Positions 44,090 to 54,271 are shown, counted from the first letter of the stretch. The stretch: 64,000 nt of DNA from Planctomycetota bacterium (GCA_029781135.1 JAKOXH010000043.1:1-64000), one strand, 5' to 3'. A program made the numbers and translations. The notes: a model not told the origin generated them from the letters alone.

Positions 44090-44635
44090 TCAAACCGCCA
44101 CGCCGGCTGCTTTCGCCTTCTGCACACCGATGTACGACATGTGGGCCTTCCAGCACGTTTGTCGGAATGTTTCTGGCCGGGGCACGCCCCAAATGCGAAA
44201 CGTCTCGGTGGCGCCTTGGCGGAACACCAAGTCGCCCGCTTTGTACCAAACCTGCCCCGGTTCGACAACGACTTCGATCGAATCGAACCGATCGAGCGTC
44301 ACGGCCTTCAACTCGCCGCCGAACGGGTTTTCAACTACGACTCGGCGATTGGTCAGCCGATAAGTCCGGCAAAATGGGTTCGCGAATCCAATCACGATGC
44401 CCGGGAACCGCGGCAACCGCATCAAAAAATACAAAGCCAGCATGAACGGAATGGAAACCAGGGCCATGATCCGGCCCACCGTAATCGGCACGCCAAACAA
44501 CCGGAACCCGGCCTCGATGGCAAACAAGCGCCCCCAAAACCGGCCAAAGCCGGTCGCCGAAAGCGATGGCCAGACCGTCATCACGGTGACTTCCTGTAAC
44601 TGAGCCGGCGCAACGCCAGCAATCGGTTGTTTCAT
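44090..44635 (-). CDS. Membrane protein with a PH-like domain
   Basis: 181 residues from ATG 44635. Hydrophobic region about 50-72 (GRIMALVSIPFMLALYFLMR) after an N-terminal cytoplasmic part, then a strand-rich domain: YRLTNRRVVVENPFGGELKA, SIEVVVEPGQVWYKAGDLVF, a pattern like bacterial PH (bPH2-like) domains. The C-terminus (RPETFRQTCWKAHMSYIGVQ) is helical. From memory, this family is common in planctomycetes with unknown function. Upstream is a heptad array whose translation would extend the frame, so the ATG after it was chosen. Confidence 0.7.
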   Translation of the reverse strand: MKQPIAGVAPAQLQEVTVMTVWPSLSATGFGRFWGRLFAIEAGFRLFGVPITVGRIMALVSIPFMLALYFLMRLPRFPGIVIGFANPFCRTYRLTNRRVVVENPFGGELKAVTLDRFDSIEVVVEPGQVWYKAGDLVFRQGATETFRIWGVPRPETFRQTCWKAHMSYIGVQKAKAAGVAV

Positions 44636-44640
44636 GCGTG

Positions 44641-44690
44641 GTTGAAGGTTGAAGGTTGAAGGTCGAGGGTTCAGGGTTGAAAGTTGAAAT
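44641..44690 (-). repeat. Heptad repeat array (GTTGAAG)
   Basis: GTTGAAG three times, then GTCGAGG, GTTCAGG, GTTGAAA, GTTGAAA, ending about 6 bp upstream of the membrane-protein start on the minus strand. It leaves little room for a ribosome-binding site. Confidence 0.9.
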
Positions 44691-44904
44691 TCGGATTGCT
44701 TTGAAGGCCCTCGATCGAGCGGAAGATCACTGCAGCCTAAAACGGATGCCACGAAAGGCGCGACGGGTGCAATTAGGCTACCAAATCGCTGTGCGACGGA
44801 CTAGGGCTGCCGTACGCCCGCGGGTTGGCGGAGACAGGCGAATTTGCTCCAATTGATGCATTCGACATCGCGCCGTTCGCATTGTGCGGAGCCCGTTTTC
44901 CGCG

Positions 44905-44945
44905 CCGCCCCAGCCCCCAGCCCCCAGCCCCCAGCCCCCAGCCCA
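44905..44945 (+). repeat. Heptad repeat array (CCCCAGC)
   Basis: CCCCAGC repeated about five times and ending at the ATG of the HAD gene. The same unit, in either orientation, flanks the S23-type gene at 30945-31407. No partner arm is visible nearby, so this is a solo arm. Confidence 0.92.
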
Positions 44946-45647
44946 ATGCACATCTGCCTCCTCGATATCGATGGCACGCTGATTCTCACCGGTAGCGCCG
45001 GCCACGCGGCATTTGCGGAAACGCTGGCTCACGAGTTCGGCATCGCCGAAATGAACGGCGACGTGTCGTTCGCCGGCCGCAGCGATCGGGCCATCGTCAT
45101 AGACCTGTTTCGGCACCACGGCATCGACCCATCGGTAGAGAACTGGCAGCGGTTTTGTCGAAGCTACCTCGGTCGGCTGCGAAGCATATTGGCCGCAAGG
45201 AAGGGGCGCGTGCTGCCAGGCGTCGAGCAGTTGCTGAACGCGCTTTCGTCGCGTGGCGATGTCGCCCTCGGTCTCCTCACGGGAAACATCCGCGAAGGAG
45301 CACGCCATAAGTTGAGTCACTACGGACTATGGCACTGGTTCCCGTTTGGCGGCTTCGGCGATGAACACACCGAACGCTGCGATATTGCCGCCGCGGCCTT
45401 GGCAGCGGCGAAAACGCATCTCAACGGGAGCCATCCTTCAAATGGCTCGCAATCCGCCCATGGCGAAGTCGTCGTAATCGGCGATACGCTGCACGACATC
45501 ACCTGTGCCCGCTCAATCGGCGCCCGCTGCGTCGCCGTCGCCACCGGCCATTCATCCATCGACGACCTTCGCGTGGGCGAACCGGATATCGCCGTGGAAA
45601 CGCTCGAAGACATCGACGCCGTGGTTGCGATGTTCCCGCGTGATTAA
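44946..45647 (+). CDS. HAD-superfamily phosphatase, phosphoglycolate-phosphatase-like
   Basis: 233 residues from ATG 44946. HAD motifs: CLLDIDGTLI (D-x-D nucleophile), LGLLTGNIREGARHKL (T/S motif II), the Lys of 'GARHKLSHY' (motif III), and VVVIGDTLHDITCARSIGA (GD...D motif IV). The C1 cap with AFAETLAHEFG fits the phosphoglycolate phosphatase/Gph group. It contains a 15-residue Ser/Asn-rich insertion (NGSHPSNGSQSAHGE) before motif IV. The preceding heptad array abuts the start codon. Substrate not determinable from sequence. Confidence 0.85.
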   Translation: MHICLLDIDGTLILTGSAGHAAFAETLAHEFGIAEMNGDVSFAGRSDRAIVIDLFRHHGIDPSVENWQRFCRSYLGRLRSILAARKGRVLPGVEQLLNALSSRGDVALGLLTGNIREGARHKLSHYGLWHWFPFGGFGDEHTERCDIAAAALAAAKTHLNGSHPSNGSQSAHGEVVVIGDTLHDITCARSIGARCVAVATGHSSIDDLRVGEPDIAVETLEDIDAVVAMFPRD

Positions 45648-45856
45648 TTCGGTCTCGTCGGGGGACAGCAAATTGTGCCTCCTAGGGGTCGCAGCCGTCG
45701 CCATTGCAGCCCGTATAATCGCTCGACTCGTCAAGATCAGCATATTGCGTCTCGAACCGTGCGGTACCGCGTCCGCAGCGGCCTCTGCCGTCACCTACGC
45801 TTGCATATCCCTGTTGTGCGGGAATAGCGAACGCCCTAATGTTTGTAGGTGAGAGC

Positions 45857-47326
45857 ATGCGTTATGACCTGATCGTGATTGGCAGCGGCCCGGCCGGCCA
45901 GAAGGCGGCGATTGCCGCGGCGAAGAACAACTGGAGCGTCGCGATCGTCGAGCGGCAACGCGAGCTCATCGGCGGCGTTTCGCTGCACACCGGTACGATC
46001 CCCTCGAAGACGATTCGTGAGGCGATTCTGCACCTCACCGGTTACCGGCACCGCAGCGTTTATGAAGAGAGTTACCGCCGCAAGCGCGACATCACGATGG
46101 ACGACCTGCGGCTGATGATCCAAAACGTCGGCCAGTCGGAATGGCAAGTGATTCAAGACCAATTTGCCCGCAATCGCATTCAGGTGGTTTGCGGCGAAGC
46201 GGCGTTCTTCGACCCCCAACGGGTAGAAGTCACGCGCGGCAGCGAAAAACAAGTACTCCACGGCCGTCATATTTTGCTCGCGCCCGGGACGCGGCCGACA
46301 CGCCCTGACCATATCCCGTTCAATGGCGAAACGATTTTCGATTCCGACGAAGTGCTTAACCTAACCCACGTGCCACGGTCGATGATCGTCGTGGGCGGCG
46401 GCGTTATCGGCCTGGAATACGCCATCATGTTCGCCACGCTGGGCGTGCATGTCACCGTGATCGATGGCCGCGCTCACTTGCTCGAATTTTGCGATCGTGA
46501 GATCATCGAGGGGTTGCTCCACCACGCACGTTCGTTGGGCATGGTCTTCCGGCTCGGTGAAAGCGTGGTGGAAATCCGCGAGCCGAAACCGGGCCGCGTT
46601 GCCGTCGCCCTGGAAAGTGGCAAACGACTCCTCGGCGAAACGGTGCTCTTCAGCGTCGGCCGCGTGGGCGACACGGCGAACTTGCGGCTTCCCAACGCCG
46701 GGCTCGAAGCCGATAGCCGCGGACGCATCAAATGCAACTCGGAGTTCCAAACGGCGGTTCCACACATATACGCCGTCGGCGACGTGGTCGGCTTCCCCGC
46801 GCTCGCCAGCACCGCAATGGAACAAGGCCGGCAGGCCGCCTGCCACATGCTGGGCCAGGAATTCCAACCGTGCGAACACATGCCTTACGGCTTGTTCACG
46901 ATTCCTGAAATTTCGATGGTCGGTCAAAACGAAGAACAACTGACCGATGCTCGCGTGCCGTATGAGGTGGGCATTGCCCGTTACAGCGAAATCGCTCGTG
47001 GCCACATCGCCGGCGATACGCAAGGTATGTTGAAGCTACTGTTCCACCGCGAAACACGGAAGCTGCTCGGCGTGCATGTCATCGGCGAGGCGGCCACCGA
47101 GATTATCCACATCGGCCAGGCCGTGATGTCGCTCGGCGCGACCATCGACTACTTCCGCGACACCGTATTCAACTACCCCACGATGGCCGAGTGCTACAAA
47201 GTCGCCGCCCTCGACGGCCTCAACAAGCTCTCCCTGTGGGCCGAAGCGGAAGCCACCGATTCCAACACGACCGTGCCTGCGCTCGAAGCCATCGAACAAG
47301 CCGTGGCCGACGCCCTGCTGGTGTGA
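45857..47326 (+). CDS. sthA: Soluble pyridine nucleotide transhydrogenase
   Basis: FAD enzyme that moves reducing power between NADPH and NAD. 489 residues from ATG 45857 (TAGGTGAG 7 nt upstream; an in-frame ATG at 45839 is less likely). FAD site [20 protein letters not shown]; the active-site region reads [17 protein letters not shown], with the first Cys of the disulfide replaced by Ser and the second by Thr, as in SthA and unlike lipoamide dehydrogenase; NAD site [14 protein letters not shown]-terminal domain with [18 protein letters not shown]. Probably balances NADPH and NADH; no link with neighbours is apparent. Confidence 0.93.
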   Translation: MRYDLIVIGSGPAGQKAAIAAAKNNWSVAIVERQRELIGGVSLHTGTIPSKTIREAILHLTGYRHRSVYEESYRRKRDITMDDLRLMIQNVGQSEWQVIQDQFARNRIQVVCGEAAFFDPQRVEVTRGSEKQVLHGRHILLAPGTRPTRPDHIPFNGETIFDSDEVLNLTHVPRSMIVVGGGVIGLEYAIMFATLGVHVTVIDGRAHLLEFCDREIIEGLLHHARSLGMVFRLGESVVEIREPKPGRVAVALESGKRLLGETVLFSVGRVGDTANLRLPNAGLEADSRGRIKCNSEFQTAVPHIYAVGDVVGFPALASTAMEQGRQAACHMLGQEFQPCEHMPYGLFTIPEISMVGQNEEQLTDARVPYEVGIARYSEIARGHIAGDTQGMLKLLFHRETRKLLGVHVIGEAATEIIHIGQAVMSLGATIDYFRDTVFNYPTMAECYKVAALDGLNKLSLWAEAEATDSNTTVPALEAIEQAVADALLV

Positions 47327-47333
47327 CCTACTC

Positions 47334-47515
47334 GTTCCCACGCTCTGCGTGGGAACGCACCATCGCGACGCTCCACGTCACTGTCTTTGAACACGTGGAT
47401 TTGCCGCGGAGCGGCACAGTCTTGTGTTCCCACGCAGAGCGTGGGAACAAGTCAACAAACAACCGCGCGGTCCCTCTCCTTGTCTCCCCCTCTCCTTGTC
47501 TCCTTGCCTCGCTAC
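47334..47515. repeat. Two family G palindromes and an 8-bp periodic array before polX
   Basis: GTTCCCACGCTCTGCGTGGG plus AAC (47334-47356) and GTTCCCACGCAGAGCGTGGG plus AAC (47426-47448), then CTCCTTGT, CTCCCCCT, CTCCTTGT, CTCCTTGC units (about 47475-47511). No gene in the 200-bp gap. Confidence 0.9.
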
Positions 47516-47524
47516 AATAGCGGC

Positions 47525-49360
47525 ATGAACAATCGCGATGTAGCCGCCGCCTTTGATGAAATCGCCGACCTGCTCGAATTTCAAAACGCGAACCCGTTTC
47601 GTGTGCGGGCGTATCGCAACGCCGCGCGACGGATTAACGACCTCCCTGAGTCGCTAACCACCGTGGCGGCCGATCCGAACCGTGATCTCACGGAAATCGA
47701 GGGGATCGGTAAGGATCTTGCCCAAAAAATCGCCGAATTTCTGGATACCGGTTCCATCGCAATGCTGGAGCAACTGCGCGACGAGATCCCAGGCGGCGTG
47801 TTGGCGATGGTTCGCATCCCCGGCCTGGGTCCCAAAAAGGCCGCGGCACTGCACAAGGAACTCGGCATCAGTTCGCTCGATGAACTGCGCGCCGCTTGCG
47901 AGGCCAATCGCGTTGCCGAACTGAAGGGTTTTGGCAAAAAGACGCAGGACAAGATTCTGGCGGGCATCGATCTCGCCGCACGTGCCCAGGAGCGGATGTA
48001 TTGGGCGCACGCCGATGAAATCGTGCAAGAACTGCTCGCGCACATGCGCAAGCTCAAAGGCATTCGCCAGATGGAGGTTGCCGGCAGTTATCGCCGCGGC
48101 CGGGAGACGATTGGCGATATCGACTTGCTGGTCGATGCCGAGGACGCGAACGCCGCGATGGACCAACTCGGCCGATTCGAGGAACTGGCAACCGTCATCG
48201 GCCGTGGCGACACCAAGATGTCGGTCCGCCTCGGCCGCGGCCTGCAGATCGATCTGCGCGTGGTGCCGAGTAAATCGTTCGGCGCCGCACTACAGTATTT
48301 CACCGGTTCGAAGGACCACAATGTCATCCTCCGCGCCATGGCCAAGGACCGCGGGCTCTTGGTCAACGAGTACGGCGTCTTCCGCGTAGCGGCCGGCGAC
48401 TCGCCTGCCACAAAGAAGCAATCAACGAAATCAACCGAGAATAGTGCAAAGACGAAGGCAGAAAATAGTGATGTCGCTGCAACAGGCGAGTCGCCTGTCG
48501 CTACGGCCGGTGAATACATCGCGGGCCGCACTGAAGAGGAAGTGTATGCCGCGGTTGGCCTCCCCTGGTTTCCACCGGAAATTCGCGAAGCCCGCCAGGA
48601 GTTTGCCTGGGCCGAAGCCGGCAAGCTGCCCACACTGATTGAAGTGACCGATCTCGTCGGCGACTTGCACATGCACACGACCGCCAGCGACGGCCAGGCC
48701 ACGCTCCGCGCAATGGCGGTGGCCGCGATCGAGCGTGGCCTCAAATACATCGCCATCACCGATCATTCACCGCGGGTAAGCATGGCGAACGGCCTCAATC
48801 CCCAGCGGCTGCGTAAGCAGTGGGCCGAAATCGATCGGCTCAACGGCGAGTTCGACGATTTCACGATTCTCAAGGGCATCGAGTGCGACATCCTCGAAAA
48901 AGGCGGCATGGACCTGCCCGATGATGTGCTGGCCGAGGCCGATTGGGTCGTCGCCAGCGTCCACTACGGCCAGCAGCAATCGCGCGAGCAAATCACCGAA
49001 CGCATCCTGGGGGCGCTCGAAAACCCCTACGTCTCAATCATAGCCCATCCCACGGGCCGCCTGATCAGCCGGCGTGAACCATACGCGGTTGACCTCGATC
49101 AGGTCTTCGCCGCGGCGGCCAAACACCACAAATTCATGGAGATGAACGCCAACCCCGCCCGGCTCGACCTCGACGACGTGGCGGCAGCGGCCGCCAAGCA
49201 GCTTGGCATACCAATCGTCATCAGCAGCGATGCTCACAGCACCGGCGGCCTCGATGTCCTGCGCTACGGCATCCTGCAAGCCCGCCGCGCCGGGCTAACC
49301 GCCAAGGATGTCGCCAACACGCGGTCATGGACAGCAATCAAGAAGATGTTGCCAAAGTAA
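47525..49360 (+). CDS. polX: DNA polymerase X family protein with PHP domain
   Basis: 611 residues from ATG 47525. N-terminal 8-kDa-like and helix-hairpin-helix region (ADLLEFQNANPFRVRAYRNA; EIEGIGKDLAQKI; IPGLGPKKAAALHKELG), then the Pol-beta-like nucleotidyltransferase: VAGSYRRGRETIGDIDLLVD with GS and D-x-D metal residues. C-terminal PHP domain: DLHMHTTASDG, ITDHSPRVSMANG, GIECDILEKGG, SSDAHSTGGLD. Likely gap filling in base-excision repair plus 3' exonuclease or phosphatase activity. Between the domains (about 298-335) a Lys/Ser/Thr insert bounded by inverted GGCGACTCGCCTG sequences looks repeat-derived. Confidence 0.93.
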   Translation: MNNRDVAAAFDEIADLLEFQNANPFRVRAYRNAARRINDLPESLTTVAADPNRDLTEIEGIGKDLAQKIAEFLDTGSIAMLEQLRDEIPGGVLAMVRIPGLGPKKAAALHKELGISSLDELRAACEANRVAELKGFGKKTQDKILAGIDLAARAQERMYWAHADEIVQELLAHMRKLKGIRQMEVAGSYRRGRETIGDIDLLVDAEDANAAMDQLGRFEELATVIGRGDTKMSVRLGRGLQIDLRVVPSKSFGAALQYFTGSKDHNVILRAMAKDRGLLVNEYGVFRVAAGDSPATKKQSTKSTENSAKTKAENSDVAATGESPVATAGEYIAGRTEEEVYAAVGLPWFPPEIREARQEFAWAEAGKLPTLIEVTDLVGDLHMHTTASDGQATLRAMAVAAIERGLKYIAITDHSPRVSMANGLNPQRLRKQWAEIDRLNGEFDDFTILKGIECDILEKGGMDLPDDVLAEADWVVASVHYGQQQSREQITERILGALENPYVSIIAHPTGRLISRREPYAVDLDQVFAAAAKHHKFMEMNANPARLDLDDVAAAAAKQLGIPIVISSDAHSTGGLDVLRYGILQARRAGLTAKDVANTRSWTAIKKMLPK

Positions 49361-49438
49361 GTGGCAGATAGCTACAACGCCGCCGTCAACATTCTATGCG
49401 CGGTGAAATGAACATAGATGGGAGGCCTACCAACGTCA

Positions 49439-50492
49439 TCACTGCTCGTTCTCCGGCCGCTTGCCCAAAACCACGGTGACCTTTTTTACTTCCTCGTTGC
49501 GGAGAATCGCCACTTCGACCTTGTCGCCTGGCTGGTGTTGCGCGATGTGGGCCGTCAGGCGATCGAAGTCGGGGATCTTCTGGCCATCGAGCGCCGTGAT
49601 AATATCACCGGGCAGGATGCCGGCAGTTGCCGCACCACTGCCCTGCGGCACCTCGTGCACCAGGACGCCGGAGGCATGGGTATCGCCGCCCACGCCCAGC
49701 ATGGCCGCGTTGCGCACGAACAGCTTGGCATCGGGATGCTTCTGCTTTACCACATCGATGCTGGCAGGCGTCGCGCTCGTATTAAACAAATGCAGAACGG
49801 CTAGCTTCTCCTTCTCGGCAAACATCTTCACAACATCGTCGTTGATGCGGGATCCCTCCAGTCGAAAAAATCGCTGTAGCTTCAATTTGGTTAGCGGCCG
49901 CAAATCTTCCGGCGTGCCACGCCAGCGCTCGCCGAGCCGAACAAAGACCATCGGCACAACGCTCTGAACACTTTCCTGGCCGATGGTGACGGTAACGTCC
50001 GCCCCGAGCGCAGTCAGTCGCTGCTGGCACACGGCCAGCGCCCGCTCGGCAAGTTCCGCATCCGCCTTGGCCGCGATCGATGGGGCGTTCTTCAACTGTG
50101 CGAGCCGTTCCAAAGCCGCAAACGCCAGCTCACTATCACGCGAGCGACTGTAACGCTGCAAAATCCAACTCGCCCGATCGGCTGGCTCCGGATGCTCGCC
50201 GTTCGCGACAGACAAGAGCGGGTCGAGTGCGACAGCCCCGGCATCGGCCAAATGCTGCGTCGCGGCTTCGCGAACCAAGTACTGGGAATCGTCTAAGTCT
50301 TTCAGCCTCCGCGTTGGCTGGCTGCTGCGGCCGAGAGGCGTCGGCCGTAGCTAACTTGGGAGCAGCTGCTTGAATGGCTGGATTCGAACCTGGACTCGAC
50401 TCACTTGCCGACGGCTCTTCAGCCAACGCGATGGCGCACACACTCGCCGCAGCCAACCACGCAACGGTCATCGCTCGACTGAAATACTCCAT
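49439..50492 (-). pseudogene. Exported HEAT-like/PDZ protein, apparently frameshifted
   Basis: The C-terminal frame (49439 to about 50320, reading DLDDSQYLVREAATQHLADA, then HEAT-like helices, a leucine-rich middle and a PDZ domain with GSGAATAGILPGDIITALDG) has a stop just upstream and no good start. The signal-peptide part (AMTVAWLAAASVCAIALA, ATG 50492) lies in another frame and runs into the first at NAEAERL. A one-base shift near 50300-50325 would join them into about 350 residues. It could be a real frameshift mutation, a sequencing error or programmed slippage at GAAAGA; the first two are more likely. The PDZ part suggests a periplasmic peptide-binding role. Confidence 0.6.
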
Positions 50493-50620
50493 GCGAATCG
50501 TCCACAAAAACGTGCCAGCCCCGCCTAAACCAAATCATTTTCCTCGCCTGTAATCTTACACCGAAACGCGAGAAAGGCGATAATCCAGTTTTGCGTTGAC
50601 GCAATGTTAGGCGGTTTTTG

Positions 50621-51847
50621 ATGAAGTTGGCAATTCTGGGAACGGATGGCGGCATCGTACAACTGGCTGCCGCTGCGCGCGAATTGGGCCATGAAATCGC
50701 TTGGACGGGCGACATCCGCAGCCAAGACGCGGCCATCTTGAGGCAGCTTGTCGCATCCCTAAGCGATCGAGCGGGTGAGTGGGAATCGCTGCTCGATCAA
50801 GGCGTTGTCGACGCAGTACTGGTCGGTACGGGAAACGCAACGAACGACCAGCGTGCCGAACAGTTGAAACGCCTCACCGCCGCAGCCGTGCCCCTGCTCG
50901 CCGTTCAGCCGGTGCTCGATTCCGTACTGCCCTATTATGAAATCGATATGACGCGGCGGGAAACGGGCGCACTCGTCCAACATTACAATCCGCTTGCGAA
51001 TCTCCCGGCCGTAGCGCAACTTGCGGAATTGGTCCACGGTGAACACGCTCAACTTGGTGAGATTCACCAACTCGTTTGCGAACGTCGCCTAGCCGATGCT
51101 TCGCGCGCCGCGGTCTTGGCCGTGTTCGTGCGCGATATCGAATTGGTCGCGAGCGTTGCCGGCCCGATACAACGCGTGAGCGCCATCGGGCCCGCCTCAC
51201 CCGCTGCTTCGTTCGCTTCTCTGCAAGTGCAAATGACGTCGACCACCATCCCGTCGCTGCGATGGTCGGTCGGAACGACGATGCCGCCCAATGCGGTGGC
51301 ACAATTCACGTTGCTCGGCGACCACGGCTCCGTCGCACTGCGCGAACTGCGTGCAGATGCGAACGCCAACAGCCAGTGGCAAATTGAAACTGTGTTCGGC
51401 GACAATCAGAACGTGCGGCCAATGGAAGTAAAGGACCCGGCCACAATAGCAATTGAACGACTTGCCGCGGCTGTCGCGGCGGAAGGAGAACGGCGTACCG
51501 CATTATCGACCTGGGCGGCTGCCACGCGGGCCATGGAAGTCATCGACGCAGTCGAATTGAGTTTGCAGAAGGGTCGCACCATCGAAGTTTTTCAGCAGCA
51601 ACTTACCGAACGACTCGCGTTTCGCGGCACGATGGCCGCCTTCGGTTGCGGGCTTCTGTTGCTCGTTTTCTTTGCGGTACTCGTGGTGGCCGTTTTGGGA
51701 GGTGCCGAGGGCATCCTGCAAGAGAAGATTGCCCCCTCTTGGCCATTACTCATGCTGGCAGGACTGGCATTCTTCTTGTTGTTACAGGCGGTGCCATTTC
51801 TCGTGCGGAAACAGGATAAGAGCTTGCCACCACGGCCGGAAAACTGA
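50621..51847 (+). CDS. Planctomycete membrane protein with a dehydrogenase-like N-terminal domain
   Basis: 408 residues from ATG 50621. The start MKLAILGTDGGIVQLAAAAR has a Rossmann-like strand-loop-helix, and the domain order recalls Gfo/Idh/MocA oxidoreductases (DQGVVDAVLVGTG; AAAVPLLAVQPVLDS; NPLANLPAVAQLAELV), though the usual Glu/Lys-Pro catalytic residue is not evident. Beta-rich middle part. Two membrane helices near the C-terminus (about 335-360, 375-395). It may be a degenerate oxidoreductase anchored in the membrane; function unknown. No close neighbour on either side. Confidence 0.6.
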   Translation: MKLAILGTDGGIVQLAAAARELGHEIAWTGDIRSQDAAILRQLVASLSDRAGEWESLLDQGVVDAVLVGTGNATNDQRAEQLKRLTAAAVPLLAVQPVLDSVLPYYEIDMTRRETGALVQHYNPLANLPAVAQLAELVHGEHAQLGEIHQLVCERRLADASRAAVLAVFVRDIELVASVAGPIQRVSAIGPASPAASFASLQVQMTSTTIPSLRWSVGTTMPPNAVAQFTLLGDHGSVALRELRADANANSQWQIETVFGDNQNVRPMEVKDPATIAIERLAAAVAAEGERRTALSTWAAATRAMEVIDAVELSLQKGRTIEVFQQQLTERLAFRGTMAAFGCGLLLLVFFAVLVVAVLGGAEGILQEKIAPSWPLLMLAGLAFFLLLQAVPFLVRKQDKSLPPRPEN

Positions 51848-52001
51848 CTTCTGCTGGCAATCTCCCGCGGGAACACTGCCCGCGAGGCAAACCGCTCATC
51901 ACAGCTAGCACTCACTTATCGCCAAGGCTCCCGTTTAGGCAAACTCTGTCGCTTGGCGAAAGTTTTCCGCGCCGTCCGACGATAGATGAAAATGGGGGGC
52001 C

Positions 52002-52550
52002 GTGCGCGGGTGCACGGCGGCGTCTTCACCGCTAGCGAGTGGAACGTTGCCTACGCGGTCGTTAACTTCGGTTTCGCTTGTCTGCCGCGCAATTCTGCTG
52101 GGAGCACTCTCGCTATCCACCGGCTGCGCGACGCTCGCCGGGCATCGTTGCCGCAATATGTCGTGTGGCTCCGCGGTCGACGAAGAACCATGCAACGAAC
52201 TAGTTCCGGCCGCGCCGGTCGACTGCGGCCAGGAAGTACCCGGCTGCGGGAGCGGCGTCGCCGCGTGTGCAACATGCCCGTCAATTGCCTGTCCCAACAT
52301 CTGCGAGCACGCGCAGGAATGGTGCTATTGCTGCTGCGACTGCGTTTGGGCGCCGGTTTGGGGAATCGCCGAACCCGTGGTGTGCTGGCCGGTGAACAAA
52401 GTCCGCCGCGTCGTGAATTTCTGTGCGCCCGACGGCTTCGTCGGCCCGCCCGATATGGTCGGCCCCGGCCGATTTCACCCGGTACCCACGCAGCCCGTCT
52501 TTGCGCCCATCGCGATCACGTCTACAGCTCCGGTTACTGCGGCTCGCTAG
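52002..52550 (+). CDS. Cysteine-rich lipoprotein
   Basis: About 182 residues from GTG 52002; a TTG at 52047 is an alternative start nearer the signal sequence. Hydrophobic helix with lipobox (LVCRAILLGALSLSTGCATL). The mature part has about 18 cysteines (CRNMSCGS; CGQEVPGCGSGVAACATCPS; CPNICEHAQEWCYCCCDCVW), then WGIAEPVVCWPVNKVRRVVNF and a Pro-rich end. The cysteine pattern suggests a disulfide-rich or metal-binding surface protein. No family of known function recognised. Confidence 0.6.
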   Translation: MRGCTAASSPLASGTLPTRSLTSVSLVCRAILLGALSLSTGCATLAGHRCRNMSCGSAVDEEPCNELVPAAPVDCGQEVPGCGSGVAACATCPSIACPNICEHAQEWCYCCCDCVWAPVWGIAEPVVCWPVNKVRRVVNFCAPDGFVGPPDMVGPGRFHPVPTQPVFAPIAITSTAPVTAAR

Positions 52551-52834
52551 CTATTTCCGGGGAAAGGCATCGCACGCGCACGACGAATTGCTAGCACTCC
52601 GTTCTGGATTGCTTCCTGCCTGGGGACTACGCGAATCTAGGCCGACTGTGCGTGCCAACTCCGCCGCGTTGAAGCATTCGTGCGTCGCCCGTCGATGTTG
52701 CCTGCATGGGAGTCCCCTGGCCTGGGTCGAGCGCGACCCAGCTCGCTTCAGGCCGCGTGGGAACGACCGTGCTCGCGATGAAGACCCGGCTCGCCAGCGT
52801 CGAGCCTCACGATCGAACCCGCTCGGCACTGCTG

Positions 52835-54271
52835 ATGACCCACTCTCTGAGCGCCATCTCTCGAAGTCTCCGCGCCTGCACTGTGTTCGCGGCATTGTCA
52901 TTCGCGGCAGGCGACTTCACCGGACTCCCGATCATTGCCACCAGTGGGCAGGCCCACGAGGTATCGGCCGAACGACTCACCCCCGTCGTGCTGGCGGTAC
53001 GGAACGCCCGCGCCTCGGTCGTCAGCATGCGTGGTCAGAAAACAGTTGTCGAACCAACCCAAGCGGCCGACGGCACGGAAACCGAAGCCCCACGCCAAGT
53101 CAACGGCATGGGCACCGGCACCATCATCGACGAACGCGGTTATATTCTGACCAATTACCACGTCGTTGCCGACGTCCGCCGCATTGAAGTCACGCTCGAC
53201 GACAATCGCAACTTTGTCGGCGAACTCGTGGCCTACGATTCGGCCGCCGATCTGGCGATCGTGAAGATCGCTGCTCCCAAGCCGCTGCCGACCATTCATA
53301 TCGGCACATCCTCCGATCTCATGGTGGGCGAGCCGGTGATCGCCCTGGGCAATGCGTTCGGATACGAGCAGACGGTCACCCGCGGTGTGATTAGCGCACT
53401 TGGCCGCGACGTTCAAGTGAGCGACACGCAATCATACGATGACTTGATTCAAACCGATGCCAGCATCAACCCCGGCAACTCTGGCGGTCCGCTCCTGAAC
53501 ATCGATGGCGAAATGATCGGCGTCAATGTGGCCGTTCGGGCTGGTGCGCAGGGCATCGGCTTTGCCATTCCCATCGATAGCGCGTTGCAAGTCGCCTCGA
53601 AGCTTCTTAACGTGCAGCGGCTTCGCGGCCACTCGCACGGCATGACAACGCAAGCCGAGAATTGCCCCGATGGACCGGTCCGAGTGACCAAGGTCGAAAA
53701 GTCCAGTCCCGCAGAAAAGCTAGGAATCAAACCCGGTGACTTGATCGTCAGCGTCGGCTCGCAGCCTGTGGCTCGGCCACTTGACGTCGAGCGTGCGTTC
53801 CTCGATCACAACGTCGGCGAAAACGTGGCGATCGAGGTTCGACGCAATGGCGAATCGCTGAACCTGCAATTGGCCATGTCGGAATCGACGGTTCGCCCCA
53901 TCCCCGTCACAACCGCCGTCGCCGATGCCGATAGCCGCATGTGGGATGTGTTCGGCCTCAACCTCAGCGAAGAACCTCGCTCGACCTTCGAGCGCCGCAG
54001 TACGCGCTATCGTGGTGGCATGCATGTTAACAGTGTGCGGCCCAATAGCCCCGCCGCCCAGGAAGGTATTCAGCCTGGCGATATTCTGGTGGGCATGCAC
54101 AAGTGGGAAACCGCCTCGGACCAGGATATTCAGTACATCGTCACCCGGCCCAACCTCGAACAGATGGGCAAACTCAAGTTCTACGTGCTACGGGGGAAGG
54201 ACACACTCTACGGCCACTTGAGCGTCGCCGCGAAGCCCGCCACCTCGAGCCAAGCGGCAACCCGACGCTAG
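52835..54271 (+). CDS. HtrA/DegP-like serine protease with PDZ domains, intact triad
   Basis: 478 residues from ATG 52835 (other ATGs at 52778 and 52706 are in frame; 52835 opens a signal sequence, SLRACTVFAALSFAAGDF). Trypsin domain: GTIIDERGYILTNYHVVADV (His), YDSAADLAIVKIAAP (Asp), TDASINPGNSGGPLLNIDGE (Ser). Two PDZ domains: VRVTKVEKSSPAEKLGIKPG near 270 and a C-terminal one with MHVNSVRPNSPAAQEGIQPG. It should degrade or refold misfolded envelope proteins. It serves as the intact comparison for the inactive relative at 8.4-10 kb. Confidence 0.9.
   Translation: MTHSLSAISRSLRACTVFAALSFAAGDFTGLPIIATSGQAHEVSAERLTPVVLAVRNARASVVSMRGQKTVVEPTQAADGTETEAPRQVNGMGTGTIIDERGYILTNYHVVADVRRIEVTLDDNRNFVGELVAYDSAADLAIVKIAAPKPLPTIHIGTSSDLMVGEPVIALGNAFGYEQTVTRGVISALGRDVQVSDTQSYDDLIQTDASINPGNSGGPLLNIDGEMIGVNVAVRAGAQGIGFAIPIDSALQVASKLLNVQRLRGHSHGMTTQAENCPDGPVRVTKVEKSSPAEKLGIKPGDLIVSVGSQPVARPLDVERAFLDHNVGENVAIEVRRNGESLNLQLAMSESTVRPIPVTTAVADADSRMWDVFGLNLSEEPRSTFERRSTRYRGGMHVNSVRPNSPAAQEGIQPGDILVGMHKWETASDQDIQYIVTRPNLEQMGKLKFYVLRGKDTLYGHLSVAAKPATSSQAATRR

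Noticed and set aside
45648..45856. Small gene between the HAD phosphatase and sthA
   Set aside because: A frame exists but is not bounded by a start with ribosome-binding site and shows no conserved pattern.
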